Shown here one piece after another: positions 25,220-33,225 of a stretch of 64,000 nt of DNA. Source of the stretch: Acidocella sp. KAb 2-4. Lineage in GTDB: Bacteria > Pseudomonadota > Alphaproteobacteria > Acetobacterales > Acetobacteraceae. The stretch's first letter is position 1, and each line of letters starts with the position of its first letter. The stretch covers positions 124,001 to 188,000 of the forward strand of contig NZ_JAJDJU010000001.1 of NCBI RefSeq assembly GCF_020567705.1. The letters are read 5' to 3'. Position numbers and translations under genes: made by a program. The notes under the pieces were generated by a model. The model was not told the origin of the DNA and did not search any database. It was given only the letters and a program-made list of their open reading frames with translations.

Positions 25220-25717
25220 ATGCTCAAACCCAAGCGGCGGCGGCTATATCTGGTGATCGTGAGCGGGCTGTGCCTGAGCGCCGCGGTGGGGCTGACGCTT
25301 GCCGCGTTCTCCTCCAGCCTCACCTATTTCCTCTCGCCGCGGCAGGTGGCGGCCCAGCACCCGGCACCGGGCATGAGCTTCCGCCTTGGCGGCATCGTGC
25401 AGGCGGGCACCGTGCAGACCACCCTGGCCGGGCAAACGCCAACCACGCATTTCGCCGTCACCGATGGCCGCGCCGCGGTGCCTGTGGTGTTCACCGGCGT
25501 GCTGCCCGACCTGTTCCGCGAGGGCCAGGGCGTGGTGGCGATCGGCGCCATGAGCGGCGATGGCGTATTCCACGCCGATGAAGTGCTGGCCAAGCATGGC
25601 GCGGCCTATATGCCCAAGGATGTCGAGCAATCGCTGAAGGAGGCGGGAAAATGGGACCCGAAATTCGGCCCGCCGCCGCCCGCCTCAACCTGGAATGACA
25701 TGAAGGTCGGCTCATGA
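25220..25717 (+). CDS. ccmE: Cytochrome c maturation haem chaperone CcmE
   Basis: CcmE (165 aa) carries haem covalently in the periplasm. It has a basic N-terminus and one membrane anchor (LYLVIVSGLCLSAAVGLTLAAF). An OB-fold domain follows with FRLGGIVQAGTV, VVFTGVLPDLFREGQGVVAIG and the haem-attachment site DEVLAKHGAAYMPKD, where His126 is the covalent ligand and Tyr130 the axial one. The ATG follows the ccmD stop by one base. Its stop overlaps ccmF in ATGA. Confidence 0.96.
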   Translation: MLKPKRRRLYLVIVSGLCLSAAVGLTLAAFSSSLTYFLSPRQVAAQHPAPGMSFRLGGIVQAGTVQTTLAGQTPTTHFAVTDGRAAVPVVFTGVLPDLFREGQGVVAIGAMSGDGVFHADEVLAKHGAAYMPKDVEQSLKEAGKWDPKFGPPPPASTWNDMKVGS

Positions 25718-27642
25718 TCCCTGAACTCGGGCATTTCGCCCTGGCCTGCGCGGTGGCGCTGGCCTTCGCGCAAGGGGTGGTGGGCATTTTCGGCCCCAGC
25801 CTGCGCGATGCGCGCGCGCTCTACGCCACGCCGCTGCTGGCGCTCAGCCATTTCGCCGCCATTGGGCTGGCCTTTCTGGCGCTGGTGTGGTCCGGCGTGG
25901 TGTCCGATTTCACGGTCGAGAACATCGCCGATTTCTCCTCCTCCGCCGTGCCGCTGCTCTACCGGATCACCGGCGTCTGGGGGAATCACGACGGCTCGAT
26001 CCTGCTCTGGTGCCTCATCCTCTCGCTCTGCGGTGCCGCGGTGGCGGTGGCGGGCGGTGGGCTGCCCGCCAGTTTGCGGGCGCGGGTGCTGGGCGTGCTG
26101 GGGCTGGTCTCGGGCGGGTTTCTGCTGTTCACGCTCACCGTCTCCAACCCGTTCACCCGTATCTGGCCGCCGCCGCTGGAGGGCGCGGGCATCAACCCGA
26201 TCCTGCAAGACCCCGGCCTCGCCTTCCATCCGCCAGTGCTTTACACCGGCTATGTCGGCTTCTCGGTCGCCTTCGCCTTTGCCATCGCGGCGCTCATCGA
26301 AGGCCGGATCGACGCCGCCTGGGGCCGCTGGGTGCGTCCCTGGGCGCTAATTTCCTGGTGCTTCCTCACCGGCGGCATCGCGCTGGGGAGCTGGTGGTCT
26401 TATTACACGCTGGGCTGGGGCGGGTATTGGTTTTGGGACCCGGTGGAAAACGCCGCGTTGCTGCCCTGGCTCACCGGCACCGCCCTGCTGCATTGCGCCA
26501 TCGTGGTGGAAAAACGCGAGAGCCTGAAGGCCTGGACCGTGCTGCTGGCCATCGCCACCTTTTCGCTCTCGCTGTCCGGCACCTTCCTGGTGCGCTCGGG
26601 CATTCTCAACTCCGTGCACAGCTTCGCCGCCGCGCCCGATCAGGGGCTGTTCATCCTGGCGCTGCTCGGGCTGACAATCGGCGGCTCGCTGCTGCTGTTC
26701 GCCATCCGCGCCCCGGTGCTGGCCGCTACCGGCATTTACGCGCCGATCTCGCGCGAGAGCGCATTGGTGCTTAACAACGTGTTTCTCTGCGCCATCGCCG
26801 CCGTGGTGTTCACCGGCACGCTCTACCCGCCTTTCGCCAATCTGCTGTTCGGCATCCAGCTTTCCGTCGGCGCTCCGTTTTTTAACCAGACCGTGCTGCC
26901 GCTCACCGCGCCGATCATCCTGGCCATGGGGGTGGGGCCGATGCTGCCCTGGAAGCGCGCCGATCTGCTGCCAGCGCTGCACCGGCTCTGGCTGGCCGGG
27001 GCGGCGGCGCTGCTGGTGTTCGCGGTGCTCACCGCCAGCCGCCATGTCATCGCCGCGCTGGGGCTGGCGGGTGGGGCCTGGGTGGTGGTCTCGGCGCTCA
27101 CCGACCTGTTCCGGCGGCGCTTTTCCACCCTCTCGCGCAGCGCGCTGGGGGCGGCGCTGGGGCATATCGGCTTCGGCGTCTCGGTGCTGGGCATCGCGGG
27201 CATGACTCTGGCGGTGCAGAAGGTCGTGGTGCTGCAACCCGGCCAATCCACCACCCTGGGCGGTTATACCTGGACATTGCAGGACATTCACGACGCGCCG
27301 GGGCCAAACTACACCCAACGCGTGGCCGATATCGTGTTGAGTGAGGATGGCGCGCCCTTCCTCACGCTGCACCCTTCGCGCCGGTTCTTCGCGGCGCAGA
27401 AGGTCATCACCAACGACGCCGCCATTCACACCAACGGCTTCCAGGATATTTACGCGGTGTTCGCCGATGAGCCCGCCACGGGCGGGGCGGAGCTGCGGCT
27501 CAACCGCCACCCGATGGCGCCCGAGATCTGGTTTGGCGGGCTGATCATGGCGCTGGGCGGGTTTGTCTCGCTCTCCGACCGGCGGCTGCGCGTGGGCGCG
27601 CCCGCGCGGCGGCGGCACAAGCCGGAAGGAGTCGTGGCGTAA
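25714..27642 (+). CDS. ccmF: Haem lyase subunit CcmF
   Basis: CcmF (642 aa, about 14 helices) is the core of the cytochrome c haem lyase. The N-terminal region has SVPLLYRITGVWGNHDGSILLW (here AVPLLYRITGVWGNHDGS). The tryptophan-rich WWD domain reads WGGYWFWDPVENAALLPWLTGTALLH near residues 232-257, with NPILQDPGLAFHPPVLYTGYVGF before it. A large C-terminal periplasmic loop (YTWTLQDIHDAPGPNYTQR ... HPSRRFFAAQKVITNDAAIHT) precedes the last helix. It overlaps ccmE by four bases and ccmG by one. Confidence 0.97.
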   Translation: MIPELGHFALACAVALAFAQGVVGIFGPSLRDARALYATPLLALSHFAAIGLAFLALVWSGVVSDFTVENIADFSSSAVPLLYRITGVWGNHDGSILLWCLILSLCGAAVAVAGGGLPASLRARVLGVLGLVSGGFLLFTLTVSNPFTRIWPPPLEGAGINPILQDPGLAFHPPVLYTGYVGFSVAFAFAIAALIEGRIDAAWGRWVRPWALISWCFLTGGIALGSWWSYYTLGWGGYWFWDPVENAALLPWLTGTALLHCAIVVEKRESLKAWTVLLAIATFSLSLSGTFLVRSGILNSVHSFAAAPDQGLFILALLGLTIGGSLLLFAIRAPVLAATGIYAPISRESALVLNNVFLCAIAAVVFTGTLYPPFANLLFGIQLSVGAPFFNQTVLPLTAPIILAMGVGPMLPWKRADLLPALHRLWLAGAAALLVFAVLTASRHVIAALGLAGGAWVVVSALTDLFRRRFSTLSRSALGAALGHIGFGVSVLGIAGMTLAVQKVVVLQPGQSTTLGGYTWTLQDIHDAPGPNYTQRVADIVLSEDGAPFLTLHPSRRFFAAQKVITNDAAIHTNGFQDIYAVFADEPATGGAELRLNRHPMAPEIWFGGLIMALGGFVSLSDRRLRVGAPARRRHKPEGVVA

Positions 27643-28199
27643 TGTCCCCGCTGCGCCGCCGGTTGCTGTTCGGCATTCCGCTCGCGCTGGCCGTGGCCGG
27701 GGGCGAGGCGTTTTACGTCATCCTGCGCCGGATGCAGGCCAATAACTACGACCCGCACGCCCTGCCCTCGCCGCTGCTCGGCAAGCGTCCGCCCGCTTTC
27801 GCGCTGCCCGGCACCAACGGGATGCAGGGCTTCGCCAATACCGACCTCGCCGCCCCGCCCAAGCCGATGCTGGTGAACTGGTTCGCCTCATGGTGCGTGC
27901 CTTGCCTGCAAGAGGCGCCGATGCTGGCCAAGCTCGCCGCCGAGGGCCTGACGATCTGGGGCATCGCCTATGAAGACGATACGCAGGCCCTGGCGCAGTT
28001 TCTCCAGCAAAACGGCAACCCGTATCAGCGCCTCGCCACTGATGCCGCGGGCACGACCGCCATCAACTGGGGCGTTTACGGCGTGCCGGAGACGTATTTC
28101 ATCGATAAGACCGGCATCGTGCGCTGGCGCTATGCCGGGGCGCTCACCGATGACGTCGTGGCGCGATACCTCAACCCGCTGCTGGCGAAATATTCATGA
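27642..28199 (+). CDS. ccmG: Thiol:disulfide interchange protein CcmG/DsbE
   Basis: This 185-residue membrane-anchored thioredoxin keeps the haem-binding CxxCH cysteines of apocytochromes reduced. One N-terminal helix (LLFGIPLALAVAGGEAFYVI) precedes the thioredoxin fold with WFASWCVPCLQEAPML (Cys85, Cys88). The family-typical NWGVYGVPETYFIDKTG has the cis-Pro loop, and IVRWRYAGALT follows. It lies between ccmF and ccmH with overlapping starts and stops. Confidence 0.95.
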   Translation: MSPLRRRLLFGIPLALAVAGGEAFYVILRRMQANNYDPHALPSPLLGKRPPAFALPGTNGMQGFANTDLAAPPKPMLVNWFASWCVPCLQEAPMLAKLAAEGLTIWGIAYEDDTQALAQFLQQNGNPYQRLATDAAGTTAINWGVYGVPETYFIDKTGIVRWRYAGALTDDVVARYLNPLLAKYS

Positions 28200-28639
28200 G
28201 GCGCTGGCTGTTTCTGCTGGCGCTGCTGCCCGCTTTGGCCCTGGCGCAGGACATGGTGACGCGCGACGGCGTGACGATGACCGCGGCGCAGGAGGCACAG
28301 GCCGAGGCGATCGGTGATCAGCTCCGCTGCCTGGTGTGCCAGAATGAGAGCATCGAGGATTCCGACGCCAAGCTGGCGGGGCAGCTGCGCGGCATCATCC
28401 GCCAACAGGTGGTGCAGGGCGTGCCGCCCAGTCAGATCATGGATTACATGGTGCAGCGCTATGGCATTTTCGTGCTGCTCAAGCCCCCGGTCTCGCCGCT
28501 CACCTGGCTGCTCTACGCCATGCCCGCTTTGGCCCTGGCGCTGGGTGGCATGGCTTGGCTCTTCGCCGCGCGGCGCAAGGCCGCGCCCCCCGCCCCGCTC
28601 TCCGAGGCCGAACGCGCCCGGTTGGATGAATTGCTATGA
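28196..28639 (+). CDS. ccmH: Cytochrome c maturation protein CcmH (CycL)
   Basis: CcmH (147 aa) is the second thiol-redox partner of the haem lyase. It has a cleavable signal peptide (MRRWLFLLALLPALALA), then the redox motif LRCLVCQNESIEDSDA (Cys45, Cys48) and QMDYMVQRYGIFVLLKPP-type sequence (here SQIMDYMVQRYGIFVLLKPP). One C-terminal membrane helix and a short basic tail follow. It has single-domain length, with the TPR part supplied by the separate ccmI. ATGA overlaps join it to ccmG and ccmI. Confidence 0.95.
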   Translation: MRRWLFLLALLPALALAQDMVTRDGVTMTAAQEAQAEAIGDQLRCLVCQNESIEDSDAKLAGQLRGIIRQQVVQGVPPSQIMDYMVQRYGIFVLLKPPVSPLTWLLYAMPALALALGGMAWLFAARRKAAPPAPLSEAERARLDELL

Positions 28640-29262
28640 TCTTCGCCGCGATGCTGGCCCTGGCGCTGGCGCTCACCGCCCCGCTGGCGTTCGCCTTCCG
28701 CCCGCCGCGCTTTTTACGCTCACGGCGCGAGGCGGCGCTCGCCACCCACCGCGCCCAGCTCGCCGAGCTGCGGCGCGAGCATGAGGAGGGCCGCATCCCC
28801 GAGGCCGAATATCAGGGCGCGCGGCTGGAGGTGGAGCGGCGGCTGCTGGCGGCGGATGGCTTCGCCGCGCCCGAGCTCACCGGCAACGCCAAGCCGCTGC
28901 TGATCGCCACGCTCATCGCCCTGCCGGTGATGGCCTTCGCGCTCTATCTGCCGGGCAGCACGCCGACCGTGCCCTCGGAGCCGCATACGCAATGGGCGGC
29001 GCGGCAGGCGGCGGAGACGGCAAAACTGGACCAGTTCATAGGCATTCTGCGCGCGCATCTGGCGCAGGTGGACCCGAACTCGCCCGATGCCAGCCAGGGC
29101 CAAGCCTATCTGGCCGAGGCGCTGGCCGAGGAGGCCGGGGCCGTGACCCCCGAGGCACTGTCGCTGTTCCAGCAATCTTTGGCGCATGCGCCGCCGGGGG
29201 CCTCGTGGCGGGCGCTGGATGAGCAGCGCATCGCCCAGGCCCAGGCAGTGTCTTCACAATAG
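28636..29262 (+). CDS. ccmI: Cytochrome c maturation protein CcmI (short form)
   Basis: This 208-residue protein has two membrane helices: residues 3-19, and about 89-107 (PLLIATLIALPVMAFALYLPG). A cytoplasmic loop between them contains AQLAELRREHEEGRIPEAEYQGARLEVERRLL, the typical CcmI leucine-zipper-like segment. A short periplasmic domain with one helical-hairpin pair (DASQGQAYLAEALAEEAG ... ALSLFQQSLAHAPPGASW) follows, so the apocytochrome-binding TPR domain is reduced. CcmI binds the C-terminus of apocytochrome c. Position and topology support the call more than residue identity. Confidence 0.85.
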   Translation: MIFAAMLALALALTAPLAFAFRPPRFLRSRREAALATHRAQLAELRREHEEGRIPEAEYQGARLEVERRLLAADGFAAPELTGNAKPLLIATLIALPVMAFALYLPGSTPTVPSEPHTQWAARQAAETAKLDQFIGILRAHLAQVDPNSPDASQGQAYLAEALAEEAGAVTPEALSLFQQSLAHAPPGASWRALDEQRIAQAQAVSSQ

Positions 29263-29287
29263 GCCCAAACGGCTTACATAGGCTGAC

Positions 29288-29449
29288 ATGGAACAGCCAA
29301 AGACCGAAAACGCCGCCACGCCGGCGCCGCAGCCCGCCCCCGCCAAGCCCGCCGCCCCTAAAATGCCCAAGGAGATCGGCGGCCCCACCGGCCCCGAGCC
29401 GACCCGCTACGGCGATTGGGAAAAGAACGGCCGCTGCTCGGATTTCTGA
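29288..29449 (+). CDS. DUF1674 / succinate dehydrogenase assembly factor 4-like protein
   Basis: This 53-residue protein starts at ATG 29288. A Pro/Ala-rich N-terminus ([16 protein letters not shown]) leads to the highly conserved C-terminal block [20 protein letters not shown], ending GRCSDF. That block is the hallmark of DUF1674, the bacterial and mitochondrial SDHAF4 family, which binds flavinylated SdhA before it joins SdhB. The gene follows ccmI by 25 bp and could be read from the ccm transcript. It converges on mfd, whose upstream neighbour encodes the other flavinylation factor, SdhE. The block fits the family to the last residue. Confidence 0.88.
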   Translation: MEQPKTENAATPAPQPAPAKPAAPKMPKEIGGPTGPEPTRYGDWEKNGRCSDF

Positions 29450-29465
29450 GCCGCTGAAGGCTCAG
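29446..29465. terminator. Hairpin whose arms contain the convergent stop codons of the SDHAF4-like gene and mfd
   Basis: CTGAGCC (29446-29452) and GGCTCAG (29459-29465) are perfectly complementary with a six-base loop. The left arm contains the SDHAF4-like stop (29447-29449) and the right arm contains the mfd stop (29462-29464, minus strand). There is no T-run. It could mark transcript ends in both directions. Confidence 0.35.
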
Positions 29466-32400
29466 GCGTTCGGCGCTTCCAGCCGTGCCAGTTTGACCAG
29501 CGCGCGCAGCGTATCCTGCGCATATTTCATGCGCGCCGCCACATCCATCTCGCGCGCCACCACCAGCTTCTGGTCGGGGCGCAGCTTGACCAGCCCGCCC
29601 TTGGTACCGATCCACTGGATCAGCCCGGCGGGGTTGGCGAAATCATTCTTGCGGAAGCCGATGACCATGCCCTTCGGCCCGGCATCCAGCTTCTCGACAT
29701 TCGCCTCGCGGCAGGCGCGCTTGAGGGCCACGGTCTCCAGCAGGTTTTCGACCTCGGGCGGGAGCGGGCCGAAGCGGTCCGCCAGTTCCACCGCCAGGGC
29801 CTCGGATTCGGCGTCGGTGGTGAGCGCACCGATGCGCCGGTAGAGGCCGAGCCGCACCGGCAGGTCGGCCACATAGGTCTCGGGGATCAGCACCGGCAGG
29901 CCGAGATTGATGTTCGGCGTCCAGTCCCGCTCCACGGCCTTTTGCTTGCTGCCCTCGGCGCGGATGGCGTTCACCGCGTCTTGCAGCATCTGCTGATACA
30001 ACTCGATGCCGACCTCGCGGATATGGCCCGATTGCTCGTCGCCCAGCAGATTGCCCGCGCCGCGCAGATCGAGGTCGTGGCTGGCCAGGGTGAAGCCCGC
30101 GCCCAGCGTGTCCAGCGTCTGCATCACTTCCAGCCGCTTCTCGGCGGCGGGCGAGAGGCGGTGATAAGGCGGCCAGGTGAGATAGGCGTAGCCCCGCTGC
30201 TTGCCGCGCCCCACGCGCCCGCGCAGCTGGTACAGCCCGGCCAGGCCGAACATGTCGGCACGGTGGATGATGATCGTGTTCACCGCCGGCATGTCGAGGC
30301 CGGATTCGACGATGTTGGTGGCGAGCAGGATGTCGAACTTGCCTTCGCCGAACTCGGTCATCACCCGCTCCAGCTCGCCGGCCGCCAGCCGGCCATGCGC
30401 CATCACGGTGCGGATCTCGGGCGCGATCTCGCGCAGCCGCGCGGCCATCGGGTCGAGATCCTCGATGCGCGGCACCACGCAGAAGATCTGCCCGCCACGG
30501 AATTTCTCGCGCGCGATGGCCTCTTTGATGACCAGGCTGTCGAACGGCATGATGAAGGTGCGCACGGCCAGCCTGTCCACCGGCGGAGTGGTGATGAGCG
30601 AGAGGTCGCGCACCCCCGTCAGCGCTAGTTGCAGCGTGCGCGGGATCGGCGTGGCGGTGAGGGTGAGCACATGCACGTCGGCCTTCAGCTCCTTCAGCCG
30701 CTCCTTGTGCTTGACGCCAAAATGCTGCTCCTCATCCACGATCAGCAAGCCGAGATCGGCGAATTCCACGCCCTTGGCCATCAGCGCATGGGTGCCGATA
30801 ACGATGCTCACCGTGCCATCGGCCAGCCCGGCCTTGGTGGCGGTGGCGTCCTTGGCCGAGACCATGCGCGAGAGCTGCGCCACCTTTACCGGCAGCCCCT
30901 CAAACCGCGCGGCGAAGGCGCGGTAATGCTGGCGGGCGAGCAGCGTGGTCGGCACCACCACCGCCACCTGGGCGCCCGACATCGCGGCCACGAAGGCGGC
31001 ACGCAGAGCCACCTCGGTCTTGCCGAAGCCGACATCGCCGCAGATCAAGCGATCCATCGGCTTGCCGGTGGCGAAATCCTCCAGCACGTCGTTGACGGCT
31101 TTGGCCTGGTCCTCGGTCTCGGTATAGGGGAAGCGGGCGCAGAATTCGGCGAAGGCGCCGTCATCGGCGGTGAGCATCGGGGCCTCGCGCATCTGCCGCT
31201 CGGCGGCTAGGCGGATCAGCCCCGCCGCCATGTCCTGAATGCGGTTCTTGGCCTTGGCCTTGCGCGCCTGCCAGGAGGCGCCGCCCAGCTTGTCGAGCGA
31301 CACGCCATCAGTCTCGTTGCCGAAGCGCGAAAGCAGGTCGATGTTTTCGACCGGCAGGAACAGCTTGTCGCCGCCATCATAGATCAGCTTCAGGCAGTCA
31401 TGCGCGGCGCCGTTCACCATCACGGTTTCCAGCCCCTCATAGCGGCCGATGCCGTGGTCCTGATGCACCACGAGGTCGCCCGCCTCGATCTCGGTGGCGT
31501 CGGCGATGAACTGGTCGGCGCGCTTCTTGCGCTTGGGCGGGCGGGCGATGCGGTTGCCCAGAAGGTCCTGCTCAGCCACCAGGGCCAGACGGTCGGTGAG
31601 GAAGCCGCGCTCCACCGCCAGCACCGCCAGCGCCACCGTGCCCTTGGGCAGGGCGCGGGCCTCATCGGCGCTGGCCACCGGGCGGGTCTCGCGGATGCCG
31701 TGCTCCTTGAGCATCAGCGCCAGGCGCTCGCGCGAGCCGAAGCTCCAGGCGGCAAGAATCACGGTGCGCCCGGTCTCGGCCCATTTGGCGCGCAGCTCGG
31801 CAAAGGCCTCGAACGCCGCCACTCCCTGCCCGGTGAGGATCGGCGCCGGGCGGCCGCCTATATCCACGCCCTGGGCGCCGCCATCGGGTTTGGCGAAGGG
31901 GGTGATCTCGAAGCACGGCCCTTTGGCCAGGGCGGCGTTCCAGCCCTCGCACTCCAGATACAACATGCCGGGCGGGATCGCGCGGTAAGCCGGCTCGCCC
32001 GCGCGGGCGGGGGCGCGGCGCTCGGCATAATGGTCGGCGATCAGTTCCAGCCGCGCCGCCACCGCGCTCTCGGCCTGATGGTCGAGGCTGACCGAGGCGC
32101 CGGGGAGATAATCGAACAGCGTCTCCATGCTCTCGGCGAAGAGCGGGCCGTAATGCTCGATGCCGGGATGGCGATGCGCCTCGGTGACCGAGACGTAGAG
32201 CGGATCTTCCACGGCGCGCGGGCCGAACAGCTCGCGCCAGTTGGTGCGGAAGCGCGCCACGGAGGCGCTGTCGAACGAGACCTCGGAGGCCGGGTGGAAG
32301 TCGAGCCGCGTCAGCGCCTCGCCGGAGCGCTGGGTCTCGGGGTCGAAGCGCTTGATGCTCTCGATGGTGTCCCCGAACAGGTCGATGCGCACCGGGGCGG

Positions 32401-32893
32401 TCTCGCCAGCGGGGAAGATGTCGATAATGCCGCCGCGCAGCGAGAACTCGCCCGCTTCCATCACCGTGCCGGTGCGCCGGTAGCCATCGGCGTCGAGGAA
32501 GGCGGCGACATCCTCCAGCGCCACGCTGTCACCCACCGCGAGGCGCATGCCCGCCCCGGCCAGCGCCGTGCGCGGCGGCACTTTTTGCAGCGCCGCGTTC
32601 ACCGTGGTGAGCAGGATGCGCTTTTTGCCCGGCTCGGCCTGCAAGCGGCTCAGCGTGGCGATGCGCTCGGCGATGATGCCGCCATTGGGGGAAACGCGGT
32701 CATAGGGCAGGCAGTCCCAGGCCGGGAAGGTGAGCACCTCGGCCTCGGGGCCGAAAAACCCGATCTGCTCGGCCAGGGCGGCGAGGCGCGTATCGTCGCG
32801 CGCGATATGCAGCACCGGGCCGTTATGCTCGGCCAGACGGCGCACCAGCACCAGCGCGTCCACCCCCTCCGGCGCGCCGTAAACCGGGATCAT
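29462..32893 (-). CDS. mfd: Transcription-repair coupling factor Mfd
   Basis: Mfd (1143 aa) dislodges RNA polymerase stalled at DNA lesions and recruits UvrA. The UvrB-homology module comes first (YDRVSPNGGIIAERIATLSRL, RGGIIDIFPAGETAPVRIDLFGDTIESIKRFDPETQRS). The RNA-polymerase-interacting domain has GDLVVHQDHGIGRYEGLE. The RecG-like motor has Walker A GDVGFGKTEVALRAAFVA, the DEEQ box [29 protein letters not shown] and RGRVGRGKQRGYAYL. The C-terminal TRCF domain follows. ATG 32893 (MIPVYGAPEG) lies four bases inside the sdhE stop, so the pair is coupled. Confidence 0.97.
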   Translation of the reverse strand: MIPVYGAPEGVDALVLVRRLAEHNGPVLHIARDDTRLAALAEQIGFFGPEAEVLTFPAWDCLPYDRVSPNGGIIAERIATLSRLQAEPGKKRILLTTVNAALQKVPPRTALAGAGMRLAVGDSVALEDVAAFLDADGYRRTGTVMEAGEFSLRGGIIDIFPAGETAPVRIDLFGDTIESIKRFDPETQRSGEALTRLDFHPASEVSFDSASVARFRTNWRELFGPRAVEDPLYVSVTEAHRHPGIEHYGPLFAESMETLFDYLPGASVSLDHQAESAVAARLELIADHYAERRAPARAGEPAYRAIPPGMLYLECEGWNAALAKGPCFEITPFAKPDGGAQGVDIGGRPAPILTGQGVAAFEAFAELRAKWAETGRTVILAAWSFGSRERLALMLKEHGIRETRPVASADEARALPKGTVALAVLAVERGFLTDRLALVAEQDLLGNRIARPPKRKKRADQFIADATEIEAGDLVVHQDHGIGRYEGLETVMVNGAAHDCLKLIYDGGDKLFLPVENIDLLSRFGNETDGVSLDKLGGASWQARKAKAKNRIQDMAAGLIRLAAERQMREAPMLTADDGAFAEFCARFPYTETEDQAKAVNDVLEDFATGKPMDRLICGDVGFGKTEVALRAAFVAAMSGAQVAVVVPTTLLARQHYRAFAARFEGLPVKVAQLSRMVSAKDATATKAGLADGTVSIVIGTHALMAKGVEFADLGLLIVDEEQHFGVKHKERLKELKADVHVLTLTATPIPRTLQLALTGVRDLSLITTPPVDRLAVRTFIMPFDSLVIKEAIAREKFRGGQIFCVVPRIEDLDPMAARLREIAPEIRTVMAHGRLAAGELERVMTEFGEGKFDILLATNIVESGLDMPAVNTIIIHRADMFGLAGLYQLRGRVGRGKQRGYAYLTWPPYHRLSPAAEKRLEVMQTLDTLGAGFTLASHDLDLRGAGNLLGDEQSGHIREVGIELYQQMLQDAVNAIRAEGSKQKAVERDWTPNINLGLPVLIPETYVADLPVRLGLYRRIGALTTDAESEALAVELADRFGPLPPEVENLLETVALKRACREANVEKLDAGPKGMVIGFRKNDFANPAGLIQWIGTKGGLVKLRPDQKLVVAREMDVAARMKYAQDTLRALVKLARLEAPNA

Positions 32894-33177
32894 GCGCGGT
32901 TCAGCGCCGCTTCGCGGATGCGCCGCAGCATCGGGCTGTCGGCGTGAGCGGGGATCGGCGCGCGCCCGGTCAGCCAATCGGCCAGCTCGGCGTCGGGGAA
33001 TTCCATCACCGCTTCCAGCTCGTCCAGTTCGGCCTCGCTCATCCCGGCGATTCGCGCCTTCACGAAATCGCCGATCAGCAGATCGTTCTCATAAGTGCCG
33101 CGGTGCTGGGCGCGGAAGATCAGGCGCCGGCGGCGGGTGTCCAGCATCTCGGGCGGGGTTGTGTCGTCGCTGCTCAT
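32890..33177 (-). CDS. sdhE: SDH flavinylation factor SdhE (SDHAF2 family)
   Basis: This 95-residue protein has the SdhE/SDHAF2/YgfY signature: LDTRRRRLIFRAQHRGTYENDLLIGDFV, with the RGxxE motif (residues 26-30). LDELEAVMEFPDAELADWLTG and a C-terminal IREAALNRA follow. SdhE promotes covalent FAD attachment to SdhA and FrdA. It is the first gene of a two-gene unit with mfd and is divergent from recG across 48 bp. Together with the DUF1674 gene at the far end of mfd it gives two SDH assembly factors at one locus. Confidence 0.94.
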   Translation of the reverse strand: MSSDDTTPPEMLDTRRRRLIFRAQHRGTYENDLLIGDFVKARIAGMSEAELDELEAVMEFPDAELADWLTGRAPIPAHADSPMLRRIREAALNRA

Positions 33178-33225
33178 GTCGGGTTGCGGTATAGGCGCGG
33201 TTTGGCCAAGAGTCAGCATGTGACC

